A DNA stretch of 64,000 nt from Kerstersia similis (lineage in GTDB: Bacteria; Pseudomonadota; Gammaproteobacteria; Burkholderiales; Burkholderiaceae_B), in assembly GCF_965139615.1 (NCBI RefSeq), contig NZ_CBCSIQ010000023.1, positions 1 through 64,000 of the forward strand, in the 5' to 3' direction. The notes under the pieces are model-generated. The model did not search any database. It worked only from the letters and a program-made list of their open reading frames with translations, and had not been told where the DNA came from. Position numbers and translations under genes: made by a program. This document shows positions 32,881 to 41,458 of this stretch, piece by piece (the stretch's first letter is position 1; every line of letters begins with the position of its first letter).

Positions 32881-34783
32881 GCGAAGCTCCCTGCGCAAGC
32901 GCGGCCTGCTTGCGTGCGCCCAGCAGGCCGCCGGGCAACAAGACGACCAGCAGCAGGATGATGAGGCCCAGCACCGCATGCCAGTATTCGGTAACACGGG
33001 CAACGGTATCGTGCAGCCAGGTGTAGGCGCTGGCGCCGGCCAGCGGCCCTGCCAGCGCGTTCAGGCCGCCCAGCATGACCATCACCAGGCCATCGACGGA
33101 GCGGCCGACGGCCAGGACATCAGGCGCGATGCTGCCTTTGGAAAAGGCGTAGAGCGAGCCTGCCATGCCAGCAAAAAAAGCGGCGGCAATAAAGCCGGCC
33201 CATTGCAGATTGCGGGTGTCCATGCCCAGGGCCTGGGCGCGGGCGCTATGGTCGCGGGTGGCGCGCAGCCCCAGCCCCAGCGGCGAGAAAATCAGCTTGC
33301 GCAGCAGGAAAATACATAGAGCGCAAGCGGCCAGGCTGAGGTAGTAATAGGCTTGGGGCGTATCCAGCCAGGGGGGCGGCCAGAGGCCGATCAGGCCATT
33401 GCTGCCGCCCGTCAGGCTATCGAACTGGTAGGCCAGCGCCCAAATGATTTGTGCGCAAGCCAAGGTCAGCATGGCCATATAGACGCCAGACAGACGTACG
33501 CAGAACCAGCCGAACAGCAAGGCGGCCAGTACCGCCAGCAATGGCCCCAGCAATAGCGCGGCTTCCATGGGCAAGCCTGCGTGAATGGCGGCGAAGGCCG
33601 CGCCATAGGCGCCCAGGCCGAACCAGGCGGCGTGGCCGAAAGAATGCATGCCGGATGGGCCGATGAGAAAATGCAGGCTGGCGGCAAACAGGGCGGCGAT
33701 CAGGATATCCGTGCCCAGAATGGTCAGATAGGGCCAGGTGTCGGCGAGCAGCGGCAAGGCCGCGAGGATGGCCAGCAATGCCAGATAAACCAGCCGCAGG
33801 CGCGGGCCGGCAGGCCGCAATGCCGCGGCGCCGCGTTCGGGGGCGGGCGGCGGCAGAGGTTTGCCCAGCAAGCCCCAGGGGCGCCATACCAGCACCAGCG
33901 CCATGACGATGAACTCGGCTGCCAGGGTCAGGCGCGACAGGCTGAAAACCTGGCCGGCAACGGTGATGTCGCCGATGAAAATGCATAGTGCCTTGATTTC
34001 GCAGATGAGCAGCGCCGCCAGGAATGCACCAGGGATGGAACCCAGGCCGCCGACGACCACTACGACAAAGGCGCTGGCGATGACTTCGATATCCAGGCTG
34101 AGTGTGGCGGGCGTGCGGGGGGCAGCCAGCGCGCCACCCAGGCCGGCGAGAAATGCACCCAGCACGAAGGCGCTGGTAAAGAGCAGCGCCTGGTTCACGC
34201 CCAAGGCGGATAGCATGTCGCGGTTTTCCGCGGCGGCGCGCAGCAGCATGCCCCAGCGGGTGCGTTGCTGCAGCAACCAGAGCAAGCCCAGCACGGCCGG
34301 CCCGGCCAGGATCAGGAAAAGATCATAGGCGGGGAAGCGGCGGCCCAGCAATTCAATGGCATGGCCCAGCCCCGGCGCTCGCGCAGCGAACTGGTCCGCC
34401 GGCCCCCAAATGGCCAGTGCCAGGTCGCCGAGCAGCAGCACGAACGCGAAGGTGGCCAGGAGTTGAAACAGCTCGGGCGCGCGATAGATACGGCGCAGGA
34501 CCACGATTTCCAGCAGCCCGCCCAGCAGCCCGATGGCCAGGGCCGCCAGGGGCAGCGCCAGCCAATAGGCAGCTCCTTCCCAGGCGGTACCGCTGCTCCA
34601 GTTTGTCGCATACCGGGTCAGGCTGACGGCCAGGTACATGCCCAGCATATAGAACGAGCCGTGGGCGAAATTGACGATGCGGGTGACGCCGAAGACCAGC
34701 GATAGCCCGGCAGCCACCAGGAAAAGCGCACTGGCGTCGGCCAGGCCGTTGAGCAGCTGCAGCAGCAGCCCGCTGAAACTCAT
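32873..34783 (-). CDS. Fused LivH-LivM branched-chain amino-acid-type ABC permease
   Basis: 636-aa inner-membrane protein that joins the two permeases usually encoded separately. Residues about 1-300 are LivH-like (GVTRIVNFAHGSFYMLGMY; NRDMLSALGVNQALLFTSAFVLGAFLAGLGGAL; VVVGGLGSIPGAF). A proline-rich link (KPLPPPAPERGAA) leads to a LivM-like half (about 335-636; GPSGMHSFGHAAWFGLGAYGAA; RATRDHSARAQALGMDT; GSLYAFSKGSIAPDVL). The start overlaps the binding-protein stop by 4 bases (ATGA). One polypeptide would therefore build the whole translocation pore. Substrate unknown. Confidence 0.93.
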   Translation of the reverse strand: MSFSGLLLQLLNGLADASALFLVAAGLSLVFGVTRIVNFAHGSFYMLGMYLAVSLTRYATNWSSGTAWEGAAYWLALPLAALAIGLLGGLLEIVVLRRIYRAPELFQLLATFAFVLLLGDLALAIWGPADQFAARAPGLGHAIELLGRRFPAYDLFLILAGPAVLGLLWLLQQRTRWGMLLRAAAENRDMLSALGVNQALLFTSAFVLGAFLAGLGGALAAPRTPATLSLDIEVIASAFVVVVVGGLGSIPGAFLAALLICEIKALCIFIGDITVAGQVFSLSRLTLAAEFIVMALVLVWRPWGLLGKPLPPPAPERGAAALRPAGPRLRLVYLALLAILAALPLLADTWPYLTILGTDILIAALFAASLHFLIGPSGMHSFGHAAWFGLGAYGAAFAAIHAGLPMEAALLLGPLLAVLAALLFGWFCVRLSGVYMAMLTLACAQIIWALAYQFDSLTGGSNGLIGLWPPPWLDTPQAYYYLSLAACALCIFLLRKLIFSPLGLGLRATRDHSARAQALGMDTRNLQWAGFIAAAFFAGMAGSLYAFSKGSIAPDVLAVGRSVDGLVMVMLGGLNALAGPLAGASAYTWLHDTVARVTEYWHAVLGLIILLLVVLLPGGLLGARKQAALAQGASHA

Positions 34784-35991
34784 CGCGGTGCAGTCCTCAG
34801 TTGGCGGACGGTCTCATCGCTGGGCTGCAGCGTGGCGCCATCCAGGTAGCGGATATTGCGCATGACGCCTTCGCCATTTTCGAGATCGGTGGTGCCTACA
34901 TAGACGCCCAGCGTCGATTGGTGATCGAGGTCGCGATATTCGATGGGGCCGTAGGGGCTGTCCAGTTGAAGGCCGCGAAAGGCCTGGATCAGTGCTTCCG
35001 TATCGGTGCTGCCGGCTTTCTCGATACCAGCGGCCAGCGACATCAGCGAGGCGTAGCCGACCACGGAGCCGACCTTGGGATTCTGCTTGAAGCGTTCCTG
35101 GTAGGCTTTGACGAAAGCCTGGTTCTGCGGGGTGTCGATGGCATACCAGGGGTAGCCGGTCACAATCCAGCCCTTGGGGGTTTCCGCACCCAGCGCTTCC
35201 AGGTATTCGGGTTCGCCAGAGAGAACCGAGACCACATCGCGGCCTTCAAACAAGCCTCGGGTATTGCCCTCGCGCACGAAGCGCGTCAGGTCGGCTGCGA
35301 ACAGGACGTTGAAAATGGCGTCAGGCTTGGCGTCGGCCAAGGCTTGCACCACGGGGCCGGCATCGAGCTTATTGAGCGGCGTGGCGATTTCAGCCACGAA
35401 CTCGACATCCGGCTGGGCGGCGCGCAGCATCTCCTTGAATGTGGCGACAGCCGATTGCCCATATTCATAGTCGGGATAGACGATGGCCCAGCGTTTTTTC
35501 TTCAGGGCGATGGCTTCGGGCGCCAGCGCCGCGACATGCATCCAGGTTGAAGGACGCAGCCGGAAGGTGTAGCGGTTGCCATTACCCCAGGTAATCTTGT
35601 CGGTCAGGGGTTCTGCTGCCAGGAAAAAGACCTTGCGCTGTCGGGCGAAGTCCGTCAGTGCCAGTCCGGTATGCGATAGAAAGCCGCCGAACAGTACCTC
35701 TACGCGTTCACGCGACAGCAGTTCCTGGGCGGCACGTACGGATTCACCCGGATTGGCATTGTCGTCACGCCAGACGACTTCCACCGGGCGACCCAGGATG
35801 CCGCCACGGGCATTGATTTCCTCTCGTGCCAGTTCCCAGCCCAGTTTGTAGGGCTCGAGAAAGGCCGGGATAGCTTTATAGCTATTGACTTCACCGATGC
35901 GTAGCGGCTTTTCGGCTGAAGCCTGGAAGGCGGTCAGGGCCAAGGATGAGCCGAGCAGCAGGCTCCGGGCAAGACGGCGAAGTCGGGACAT
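34780..35991 (-). CDS. Periplasmic substrate-binding protein of a branched-chain amino-acid-type ABC transporter
   Basis: 403 aa. A Sec signal peptide (MSRLRRLARSLLLGSSLAL, cleavage after QASA) precedes a type I periplasmic-binding fold: LRIGEVNSYKAIPAFLEPYKLGWELAREEINARGGILGRPVE, DDNANPGESVRAAQELL and the late TPKGWIVTGYPWYAID. The family (Peripla_BP_6) binds amino acids, amides, urea or aromatic acids; the ligand here cannot be told from sequence. First gene of a three-gene reverse-strand operon with 4- and 8-base overlaps. ATG 35991 is chosen over an upstream TTG. Confidence 0.93.
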   Translation of the reverse strand: MSRLRRLARSLLLGSSLALTAFQASAEKPLRIGEVNSYKAIPAFLEPYKLGWELAREEINARGGILGRPVEVVWRDDNANPGESVRAAQELLSRERVEVLFGGFLSHTGLALTDFARQRKVFFLAAEPLTDKITWGNGNRYTFRLRPSTWMHVAALAPEAIALKKKRWAIVYPDYEYGQSAVATFKEMLRAAQPDVEFVAEIATPLNKLDAGPVVQALADAKPDAIFNVLFAADLTRFVREGNTRGLFEGRDVVSVLSGEPEYLEALGAETPKGWIVTGYPWYAIDTPQNQAFVKAYQERFKQNPKVGSVVGYASLMSLAAGIEKAGSTDTEALIQAFRGLQLDSPYGPIEYRDLDHQSTLGVYVGTTDLENGEGVMRNIRYLDGATLQPSDETVRQLRTAPR

Positions 35992-36150
35992 GATGGCAGC
36001 GTCCAAGAGTTATCATCAATGTAAGTATAAGTCCCGTGCGGGTCTGGACGGGAAACTGAATGATAAGGGATAACCCTTGTTTTCGGTCTGGAAACTGGAC
36101 GCCGTACGCCTGATATCGTGGAAAATCAGGCGGCAGAATCAGGCAGCAGA

Positions 36151-36182
36151 AAAGGAAAAGGCCCTGCAAAAACAGGGCCTTT
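36151..36182 (-). terminator. Rho-independent terminator after rpmG
   Basis: On the reverse strand AAAGGCCCTG / CAGGGCCTTT (10-bp stem, six-base loop) is followed by TTTTCCTTTT. It begins 23 bp past the rpmG stop codon. Confidence 0.88.
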
Positions 36183-36204
36183 CAGGCTGGCGTAGCGCAG
36201 AGGC

Positions 36205-36372
36205 TTACTTCAGCTTGGTTTCCTTGTAGTCCACGTGCTTGCGAGCGACGGGATCGAACTTCTTGATCAGCATCTTCTCGGGCATGTTGCGCTTGTTTTT
36301 GCTGGTCGTGTAGAAGTGACCGGTGCCGGCAGTGGATTCCAGCTTGATCTTTTCGCGAATACCTTTGGCCAT
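36205..36372 (-). CDS. rpmG: 50S ribosomal protein L33
   Basis: 55-aa protein of the large ribosomal subunit: MAKGIREKIKLESTAGTGHF, then YTTSKNKRNMPEKMLIKKFDP and the VDYKETKLK end typical of proteobacterial L33. It lacks the two CxxC pairs of zinc-binding L33 paralogues, so this is the zinc-free form. The start follows GGAGCTCACC. It is 32 bp downstream of rpmB; the pair ends at the terminator at 36151-36182. Confidence 0.97.
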   Translation of the reverse strand: MAKGIREKIKLESTAGTGHFYTTSKNKRNMPEKMLIKKFDPVARKHVDYKETKLK

Positions 36373-36404
36373 GGTGAGCTCCTAGTGAAATGCAGCTTGG
36401 CTGC

Positions 36405-36641
36405 TTAGGCGGCTTGGCCGCGGGCACGCATGTCGGCCAGAACGGCGTCGATACCGTGCTTGTCGATGGTACGCAGGGCGCTGGCGGAAACGCGCAGACG
36501 AACCCAGCGGTTCTCGCTTTCAACCCAGAACCGGCGCGATTGCAGGTTGGGCAGGAAACGGCGTTTGGTCTTGTTGTTCGCGTGCGAAACGTTGTTGCCC
36601 ACCGCTGGGCCCTTGCCGGTCACTTGGCATACGCGTGCCAT
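36405..36641 (-). CDS. rpmB: 50S ribosomal protein L28
   Basis: 78-aa large-subunit protein: MARVCQVTGKGPAVGNNVSH, then NNKTKRRFLPNLQSRRFWVESENRWVRLRVSASALRTIDKHGID. Full length for the family. Co-transcribed with rpmG in the standard order. A probable sigma70 promoter is found at 36882-36911, which implies a leader of roughly 230 nt. Confidence 0.97.
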   Translation of the reverse strand: MARVCQVTGKGPAVGNNVSHANNKTKRRFLPNLQSRRFWVESENRWVRLRVSASALRTIDKHGIDAVLADMRARGQAA

Positions 36642-36974
36642 GGTTGCACCTCTAGTCAATAAATGTCGCTGCCAACCATGTTTCAGGCTGGTCGCCCCGC
36701 CATGGTGGCCAGGCTGCAGGCGTCTGTTGAATATAAAAACCCGTTGTGCGCTGTCATGGCGCGGTGATCGCGCTACAGCACCGCATTCGCGGGGGCGCCA
36801 GCAGGACCCATAAGGGTCAGGGATGAGGCGCCAGCTCAAAAATACGGCTCGGGACACAAATCGTGTCTCGTAAAGACGGCTATTCTACTACGGTGGGCTA
36901 GTGCTTGACAAGTTGTGTTGTTCTCGCCACGCATTGAAGCCTATGGTTCAAGCACGGCGCGGCTTACGGGGCGT
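36642..36974. other. rpmB leader and promoter region
   Basis: 333 bp between the DUF4272 gene and rpmB. It holds the rpmB promoter (36882-36911) and, just downstream in the transcript, a 7-bp stem (GGGACAC-AAATC-GTGTCTC, 36851-36869, one G.U pair). No gene supported. Confidence 0.55.
36882..36911 (-). promoter_or_regulatory. Probable sigma70 promoter of rpmB-rpmG
   Basis: Reverse strand: -35 TTGTCA, 18-bp spacer, -10 TAGAAT. Each hexamer has one mismatch to consensus. Placed about 240 bp before the rpmB start codon. Confidence 0.6.
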
Positions 36975-38060
36975 TCAGGTGGGCGTGTCGATGTCGTCCC
37001 AAGGGGTGCCCGCATCATTCTGGAAGCCGGTCAGCCAGTTCAGGGCATGGTGGCGTTCCATCACGATGTCGCCATTGATGCCTGCCGGCGCAATATTCTG
37101 CTTTCCGGCCTGACGGACGATCCAGTGCTGGCGCCAGACGATGTCCAGCGCATCCAGAATTTCATCGGTAGGCCGCAGGCACGCGGCCTGGCGGAACGCG
37201 GCATCCTCGGCCAGGCGCAGCACGGTGTGCGACAAGGCCTGCGGTTGTGCTGCCGAAGTGGCCTCTGCCGGATCCATCTCGGCCAGTGAGAGCGCCCAGA
37301 GCAGGATCCGCAGCGCTTCGTAGCGCCACACCAGATTGTTGGCGGTTTCAGCCTGGGCCGAGGCGGTTTCCGGACTGTCCGGGGTCGCGTCCAGGAATTC
37401 GCTTTCCAGGGGGCTGAGGGCCGCGACGCCGTCGGGGTTGCGGGCGCGCATGATGGCTGCGAAGCCGAAGTCGCCATTGAGCATGGCCTCGGCGTGCGCC
37501 GCGACGCAGAACAAGGCCATGGCGCGCTGCACGACCTGCGCGGCGGCGGGCAGGGCGGCCTCGTCCACGCCCAACGAGGGCGGCATGCCGGCAGGCGGCG
37601 CGGGGCGCGCCTGTTCCAGCAGGGCGAGGGTGCGGGCGCGCCGCTGCAGGGCGTCAGGCGGATAGGGCAGCCGCGCTTCGTCGTCGGCTTCGCCATCGGC
37701 TGCCATCAGAATACGCAGGGCCGGGTCGCGCACCGAGCCATCGGGCAGGAACAGGATGGCATTGGCGCGGTAGGCCCATTCCTGCATGCCGGCCAGCGCA
37801 TGGCTGTCGCTGCTGTCGATGGTGAAACTGGCCTGCTGGCCGACACGCTGGATATGGCGCCACAGATGGTAGCGCCGCGCGCTCATGTTGCCATCCCCCC
37901 GGTTCATGACATAGCCGACGAAGCCTTGCAGGTGCGGCGCCAGCTCCGGGTCGTCCAATCCACGGCAACCCAGCATCTCGTGGGGAAAATCCAGGGCAGG
38001 CAGGTTTTGTACGGTTGCGTAGGCGTTGATGGGCAGGCGTTCTGCCGGGGTGGCGCTCAT
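36975..38060 (-). CDS. DUF4272 domain-containing protein
   Basis: 361 aa, no signal peptide or membrane helix, so cytosolic. The N-terminal half (to about 165) is unassigned (NRGDGNMSARRYHLWRHIQRV, EWAYRANAILFLPDG). The C-terminal part (about 165-361) matches DUF4272: LVWRYEALRILLWALSLAEMD, LRPTDEILDALDIVWRQHWIVRQA, and the diagnostic end GDIVMERHHALNWLTGF with WDDIDTPT. Function unknown; other DUF4272 proteins occur near type VI secretion or immunity genes in some bacteria, but no such genes are here. ATG 38060 follows AAGGAAAAAA. Divergent from icd. Confidence 0.8.
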   Translation of the reverse strand: MSATPAERLPINAYATVQNLPALDFPHEMLGCRGLDDPELAPHLQGFVGYVMNRGDGNMSARRYHLWRHIQRVGQQASFTIDSSDSHALAGMQEWAYRANAILFLPDGSVRDPALRILMAADGEADDEARLPYPPDALQRRARTLALLEQARPAPPAGMPPSLGVDEAALPAAAQVVQRAMALFCVAAHAEAMLNGDFGFAAIMRARNPDGVAALSPLESEFLDATPDSPETASAQAETANNLVWRYEALRILLWALSLAEMDPAEATSAAQPQALSHTVLRLAEDAAFRQAACLRPTDEILDALDIVWRQHWIVRQAGKQNIAPAGINGDIVMERHHALNWLTGFQNDAGTPWDDIDTPT

Positions 38061-38383
38061 ATTTTTTTCCTTGCCCGGGCGACAGGCATGCAGTGATGGC
38101 CGGTCAAGGTGATCGCAGCCTGGAACGACCTGAATTGTGCCAGTCAGATGGGTCAGTCCGATGGCAGAGTCAGTCTTCTTTATGGTGAGGGAATGTGTCC
38201 TTTGTGCACCGGGGTCGCCATGGCGCCGCGGTTGACGGCGCAATCGGCGGATGCAGGATAAAATCAGCGATCATTCTGCCTGGCCACGCCGCTTGCGGCG
38301 CACAGGAGGGAAGGTACGGCCTTGGGGGTCGTCCGGATGGCCGGCAGTGTCGCACAAGCATCGAACCAAGCATACGAGCGCCT
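38061..38383. other. Divergent intergenic region DUF4272/icd
   Basis: 323 bp that must carry both promoters. It contains a GTCAG-rich stretch (38140-38172) with three imperfect direct copies, but no clear -35/-10 pair or palindrome. No gene supported. Confidence 0.4.
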
Positions 38384-39643
38384 ATGTCTTTCCAGCACAT
38401 CAAGGTTCCAGAGCAGGGCCAGAAAATTACAGTCAATCGCGATGGCTCGCTGAATGTTCCCGATCAGGTCATCATTCCCTTCATCGAGGGCGATGGCGTG
38501 GGCGTGGATATTACCCCTGTCATGCAGTCGGTCGTGGCCGCTGCCGTCGAGAAAGCCTATGGCGGCAAGCGCGCCATACACTGGATGGAAGTGTATGCGG
38601 GGGCCAAGGCAACACGGGTCTATGGGCCGGACATGCTGTTGCCGGATGAAACCCTGGAGGCGTTGCGCGAGTATGTCGTGTCGATCAAGGGGCCGCTGGC
38701 GGCGCCTGTGGGTGGCGGTATCCGGTCGTTGAACGTGGCGATGCGCCAGCGGCTCGATCTCTACGTCTGCCTGCGTCCCGTGGCCTATTTCAAGGGCGTG
38801 CCGGCACCGGTGCGCGAGCCGGAAAAGACGGATGTGGTCATCTTCCGCGAGAATTCCGAGGACATTTATGCCGGGATTGAATTCCAGGCCGAGTCCGAGC
38901 AAGCCAAGGAACTGATCGAATTCCTGCGTAACCGTTTGGGCGCGGGCAGCAAGATCCGTTTCCCGGAGACGGCGTCGCTGGCGGTGAAGGTGGTCTCGCG
39001 CGAAGGCACCGAGCGCCTGGTACGCAAGGCGGCGCAATATGCCATAGACCACGATCGCAGCTCGATCACGCTGGTGCACAAAGGCAATATCATGAAGTTC
39101 ACGGAGGGCAGTTTCCGTGATTGGGGCTATGAACTGTTGCGCCGCGAATTCGATGCCAAGCCTATTGATGGCGGGCCGTGGTGCAAGTTCCGCAATCCCA
39201 AGACGGGCCGCGAGATCATCGTCAAGGATGTGGTGGCGGATGCCTTCCTGCAGCGCAGCCTGCGCCGCCCGGCGGAATACGATGTCATCGCCACGCTAAA
39301 CCTGAACGGCGACTACATTTCCGATGCGTTGACCGCACAGGTCGGCGCTGTCGGGATTGCTCCCAGCGCCAACCTGTCCGATACCACCGCCTTGTTCGAG
39401 GTCACGCACGGCACGGCGCCGCGCTACGCGGGCAAGGATTATGTGAATCCCGGTTCGGAAATCCTGGCGGCGGCGATGATGCTGCGCCACCTGGGCTGGG
39501 TGGAAGCTGCCGCGTTGATCGTCTCCAGCATGGAAAAGGCCATTCTTTCCAAGCATGTGACCTACGATTTCGCGCGTCAGCTCGAAGGGGCTGCCCAGGT
39601 ATCGTGCTCGGGCTTCGGCAAGGTCATGATCGACAACATGTAA
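38384..39643 (+). CDS. icd: NADP-dependent isocitrate dehydrogenase
   Basis: TCA-cycle enzyme that converts isocitrate to 2-oxoglutarate. 419 aa, E. coli Icd type. The phosphorylatable active-site serine lies in GGGIRSLNVAMRQ; NRDLYVCLRP-like and VIFRENSEDIYAGIEF segments are present, as are the metal-binding Asp residues in NLNGDYISDALTAQVGAVG. The cofactor loop HGTAPRYAGKDYVNPGSE has Arg-Tyr where NADP enzymes have Lys-Tyr, and not the Asp-Ile of NAD enzymes. Start fixed by MSFQHIKVPEQG. A terminator follows at 39718. Confidence 0.97.
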   Translation: MSFQHIKVPEQGQKITVNRDGSLNVPDQVIIPFIEGDGVGVDITPVMQSVVAAAVEKAYGGKRAIHWMEVYAGAKATRVYGPDMLLPDETLEALREYVVSIKGPLAAPVGGGIRSLNVAMRQRLDLYVCLRPVAYFKGVPAPVREPEKTDVVIFRENSEDIYAGIEFQAESEQAKELIEFLRNRLGAGSKIRFPETASLAVKVVSREGTERLVRKAAQYAIDHDRSSITLVHKGNIMKFTEGSFRDWGYELLRREFDAKPIDGGPWCKFRNPKTGREIIVKDVVADAFLQRSLRRPAEYDVIATLNLNGDYISDALTAQVGAVGIAPSANLSDTTALFEVTHGTAPRYAGKDYVNPGSEILAAAMMLRHLGWVEAAALIVSSMEKAILSKHVTYDFARQLEGAAQVSCSGFGKVMIDNM

Positions 39644-39717
39644 ACAATGTGCGCAGGCGTCGGCCCGTCAGGGCATGGCGCTTGCTGGACTTCCGGGCAT
39701 TCAGCCTGGGCGTAGAG

Positions 39718-39756
39718 CGGTCGTGCAGGAGAAATCCGGCGCGACCGTTTTTTTTT
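39718..39756 (+). terminator. Rho-independent terminator after icd
   Basis: CGGTCGTGC / GCGCGACCG stem (one G.U pair), 12-base loop, then nine T. Lies 75 bp after the icd stop. Confidence 0.85.
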
Positions 39757-40037
39757 GAAGTCTGGAGCAAGGCCTGGGCCGAGGCTGGTGCCGTTGTCAC
39801 TGCGTCAGCGGGTTGGCGCCCGGGATGGCGGGATTCAGGTTCCATCGCCGCTCGTGTCCGGTTCATCCAGGCAATATCCGTTCAGGCCGCCTGCGCGATG
39901 CGGGCATGCCGCGCAGGGAGCAGGCAGGGCGCTTGCTGTGCAACGGTTGCGGATTGGATGCCTGGGTTTGCCGCGGGGTAGTCACGCCGGTGTGACTTCT
40001 TGTCGGCGTCAGACAGTAAGGGTAGTATGCGTTTTAT

Positions 40038-40056
40038 TGGTCTATTTTATAGACCA
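40038..40056. promoter_or_regulatory. Operator candidate TGGTCTATTTTATAGACCA
   Basis: 7-bp arms TGGTCTA / TAGACCA with a 5-bp centre, located right after a putative -10 (TAGTAT, 40023-40028), where a repressor would block the start of transcription. The half-site TGGTC/GACCA resembles GntR/FadR-type operators. Regulator not in the window. Confidence 0.45.
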
Positions 40057-40214
40057 TTGATGCTCGCCGAGAGGCGCAAGACAGACCGGCGGCGGGACGC
40101 CATGGGCGTGCCCCGATCCCAGCCAACCGATTGTGCCTAACTGTTTATGCCTATTGCGCAACCTTGCCCGCGCATTGATGCAACGGGCAGCGACAAGGAC
40201 GATAAGGAGTTTCC

Positions 40215-40745
40215 ATGTCCCTCAATTTCCGTCATGCCCTCCTGGGCGCTGTTCTGTTTTCCATGAGTGCACTGGCTGCTGCAACGCAATCGGCAGCAGC
40301 CAGCGCATCGGCCGCTCCGGCCTCTGCAAACAAACCGGTGGTGCAGCACACCGCTGCCCGGAATCTGGCCCAGGAGGACGCCAACCGCCGCCTGGTCGTC
40401 GATTTCTACGAACGTTTCTTCAACCAGCATGACACGGTCGCGGCGGCAGCCGTCGTGGCGGAAGACTATATTCAGCACAATCCGGCGGTGCCCGATGGCA
40501 AGGCGCCATTTGTGGGCTTTTTCACAGGCTATTTCCAGGAGAACCCGCAATCACAGGCGCGTATTGTCCGCAGCGCTGCCGATGGCGATCTGGTTTACCT
40601 GCATGTGCATTCGACCAATGGCGAACAGGATCGCGGACAGGCTGTCATTGACATCTTCCGGGTGCAGGATGGTCGCATTGTTGAACACTGGGATGTCATA
40701 CAGGAAGTACCTGCCGACGCCGCCAACCGCAACACCATGTTCTGA
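40215..40745 (+). CDS. Exported SnoaL/NTF2-like protein
   Basis: 176 aa. Signal peptide MSLNFRHALLGAVLFSMSALAAA, an Ala/Ser-rich linker, then a SnoaL-like (NTF2 fold) domain from about 55: NRRLVVDFYERFFNQHDTVAAAAVVAEDYIQHNPAVPDG, LVYLHVHST, and DIFRVQDGRIVEHWDVIQ. This is the SnoaL-like aldol-condensation-type family annotated in many proteobacteria; no enzyme activity is established. Expected location is periplasm. Start follows AAGGAG. The DsbA-like gene follows 45 bp later and could be co-transcribed. Confidence 0.85.
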   Translation: MSLNFRHALLGAVLFSMSALAAATQSAAASASAAPASANKPVVQHTAARNLAQEDANRRLVVDFYERFFNQHDTVAAAAVVAEDYIQHNPAVPDGKAPFVGFFTGYFQENPQSQARIVRSAADGDLVYLHVHSTNGEQDRGQAVIDIFRVQDGRIVEHWDVIQEVPADAANRNTMF

Positions 40746-40790
40746 ACTTTGCTGGCCTGGGGGCAGCGCCCCCCGGCCTGGAGCATAAAA

Positions 40791-41435
40791 ATGTCCGTCA
40801 AAGAAAAAACACTGCATTACCTGTTCGATCCGCTCTGCGGATGGTGTTATGGCGCGTCGGCCTTCATGGGCAAGGCGCAGTCGGAACCGGGCCTGACGCT
40901 GGCGTTATGGCCGACCGGTCTGTTTTCCGGGCCGGGCGCGCGCGTCATGGATACGGAGTTTGCCGCATATGCGTGGTCGAATGACCAGCGTATCGAACAG
41001 TTGACCGGGCAGCGCTTTACCGAGGCCTATCGTCGGCAGGTACTGGAAGCGGGCGGTATGTTCGACAGCGGCGCGGCGACGCTGGCCTTGCAGGCCGTCC
41101 ACCAGCGCACACCCGAGCGCGAACTGGAAGCCCTCAAGGCGATCCAGCTGGCCCGTTATGTCGATGGGCGTGATATCACCCGCACCGACTCGCTGGTCAG
41201 CTTGCTGGGCGAGATGGGGCTGGAGCAGGCGGCCGCCGCGTTGGCGGAACCCGACCTGGCCTTGGTGCAAGCCTTGCAGGCGCGCACGCAGCATGCGCGC
41301 CGGTTGATGCAGGCGGCCCATGCGCGTGGGGTGCCGACGTTGCTGCTGGAGGTGGACGCAACCATGCAGTTGCTGCCGTCCACGGCTGTCTATGGCAGCC
41401 CGGACGAGCTGCTGGCGCAGATACGGACGCTTTGA
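40791..41435 (+). CDS. DsbA-family (FrnE-like) thioredoxin-fold protein
   Basis: 214 aa, no signal peptide, so probably cytosolic. The active site is CGWC in LHYLFDPLCGWCYGASAFMG, at the N-terminus of the thioredoxin fold, followed by the alpha-helical insert (about 60-165; RQVLEAGGMFDSGAATLALQAVHQ) and the cis-Pro region ARGVPTLLLEVDATMQLL. The layout matches FrnE-like DsbA proteins (2-hydroxychromene isomerase/disulfide isomerase group). Redox partner unknown. ATG 40791 is chosen because GGAG lies 8-11 bases upstream. Confidence 0.88.
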   Translation: MSVKEKTLHYLFDPLCGWCYGASAFMGKAQSEPGLTLALWPTGLFSGPGARVMDTEFAAYAWSNDQRIEQLTGQRFTEAYRRQVLEAGGMFDSGAATLALQAVHQRTPERELEALKAIQLARYVDGRDITRTDSLVSLLGEMGLEQAAAALAEPDLALVQALQARTQHARRLMQAAHARGVPTLLLEVDATMQLLPSTAVYGSPDELLAQIRTL

Positions 41436-41458
41436 ACGGTGCGGCGTGAGGCCGTGGT

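Larger units (their letters stand above)
39644..40214. other. Intergenic region between icd and the SnoaL-like gene
   Basis: 571 bp. Contents: the icd terminator (39718-39756); an inverted repeat AGTCAC-N6-GTGACT (39980-39997); a possible promoter (TTGTCG at 40000, 17-bp spacer, TAGTAT at 40023); and a 19-bp inverted repeat just beyond it (40038-40056). Open frames between 39755 and 40060 have no family-like content. Confidence 0.5.
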
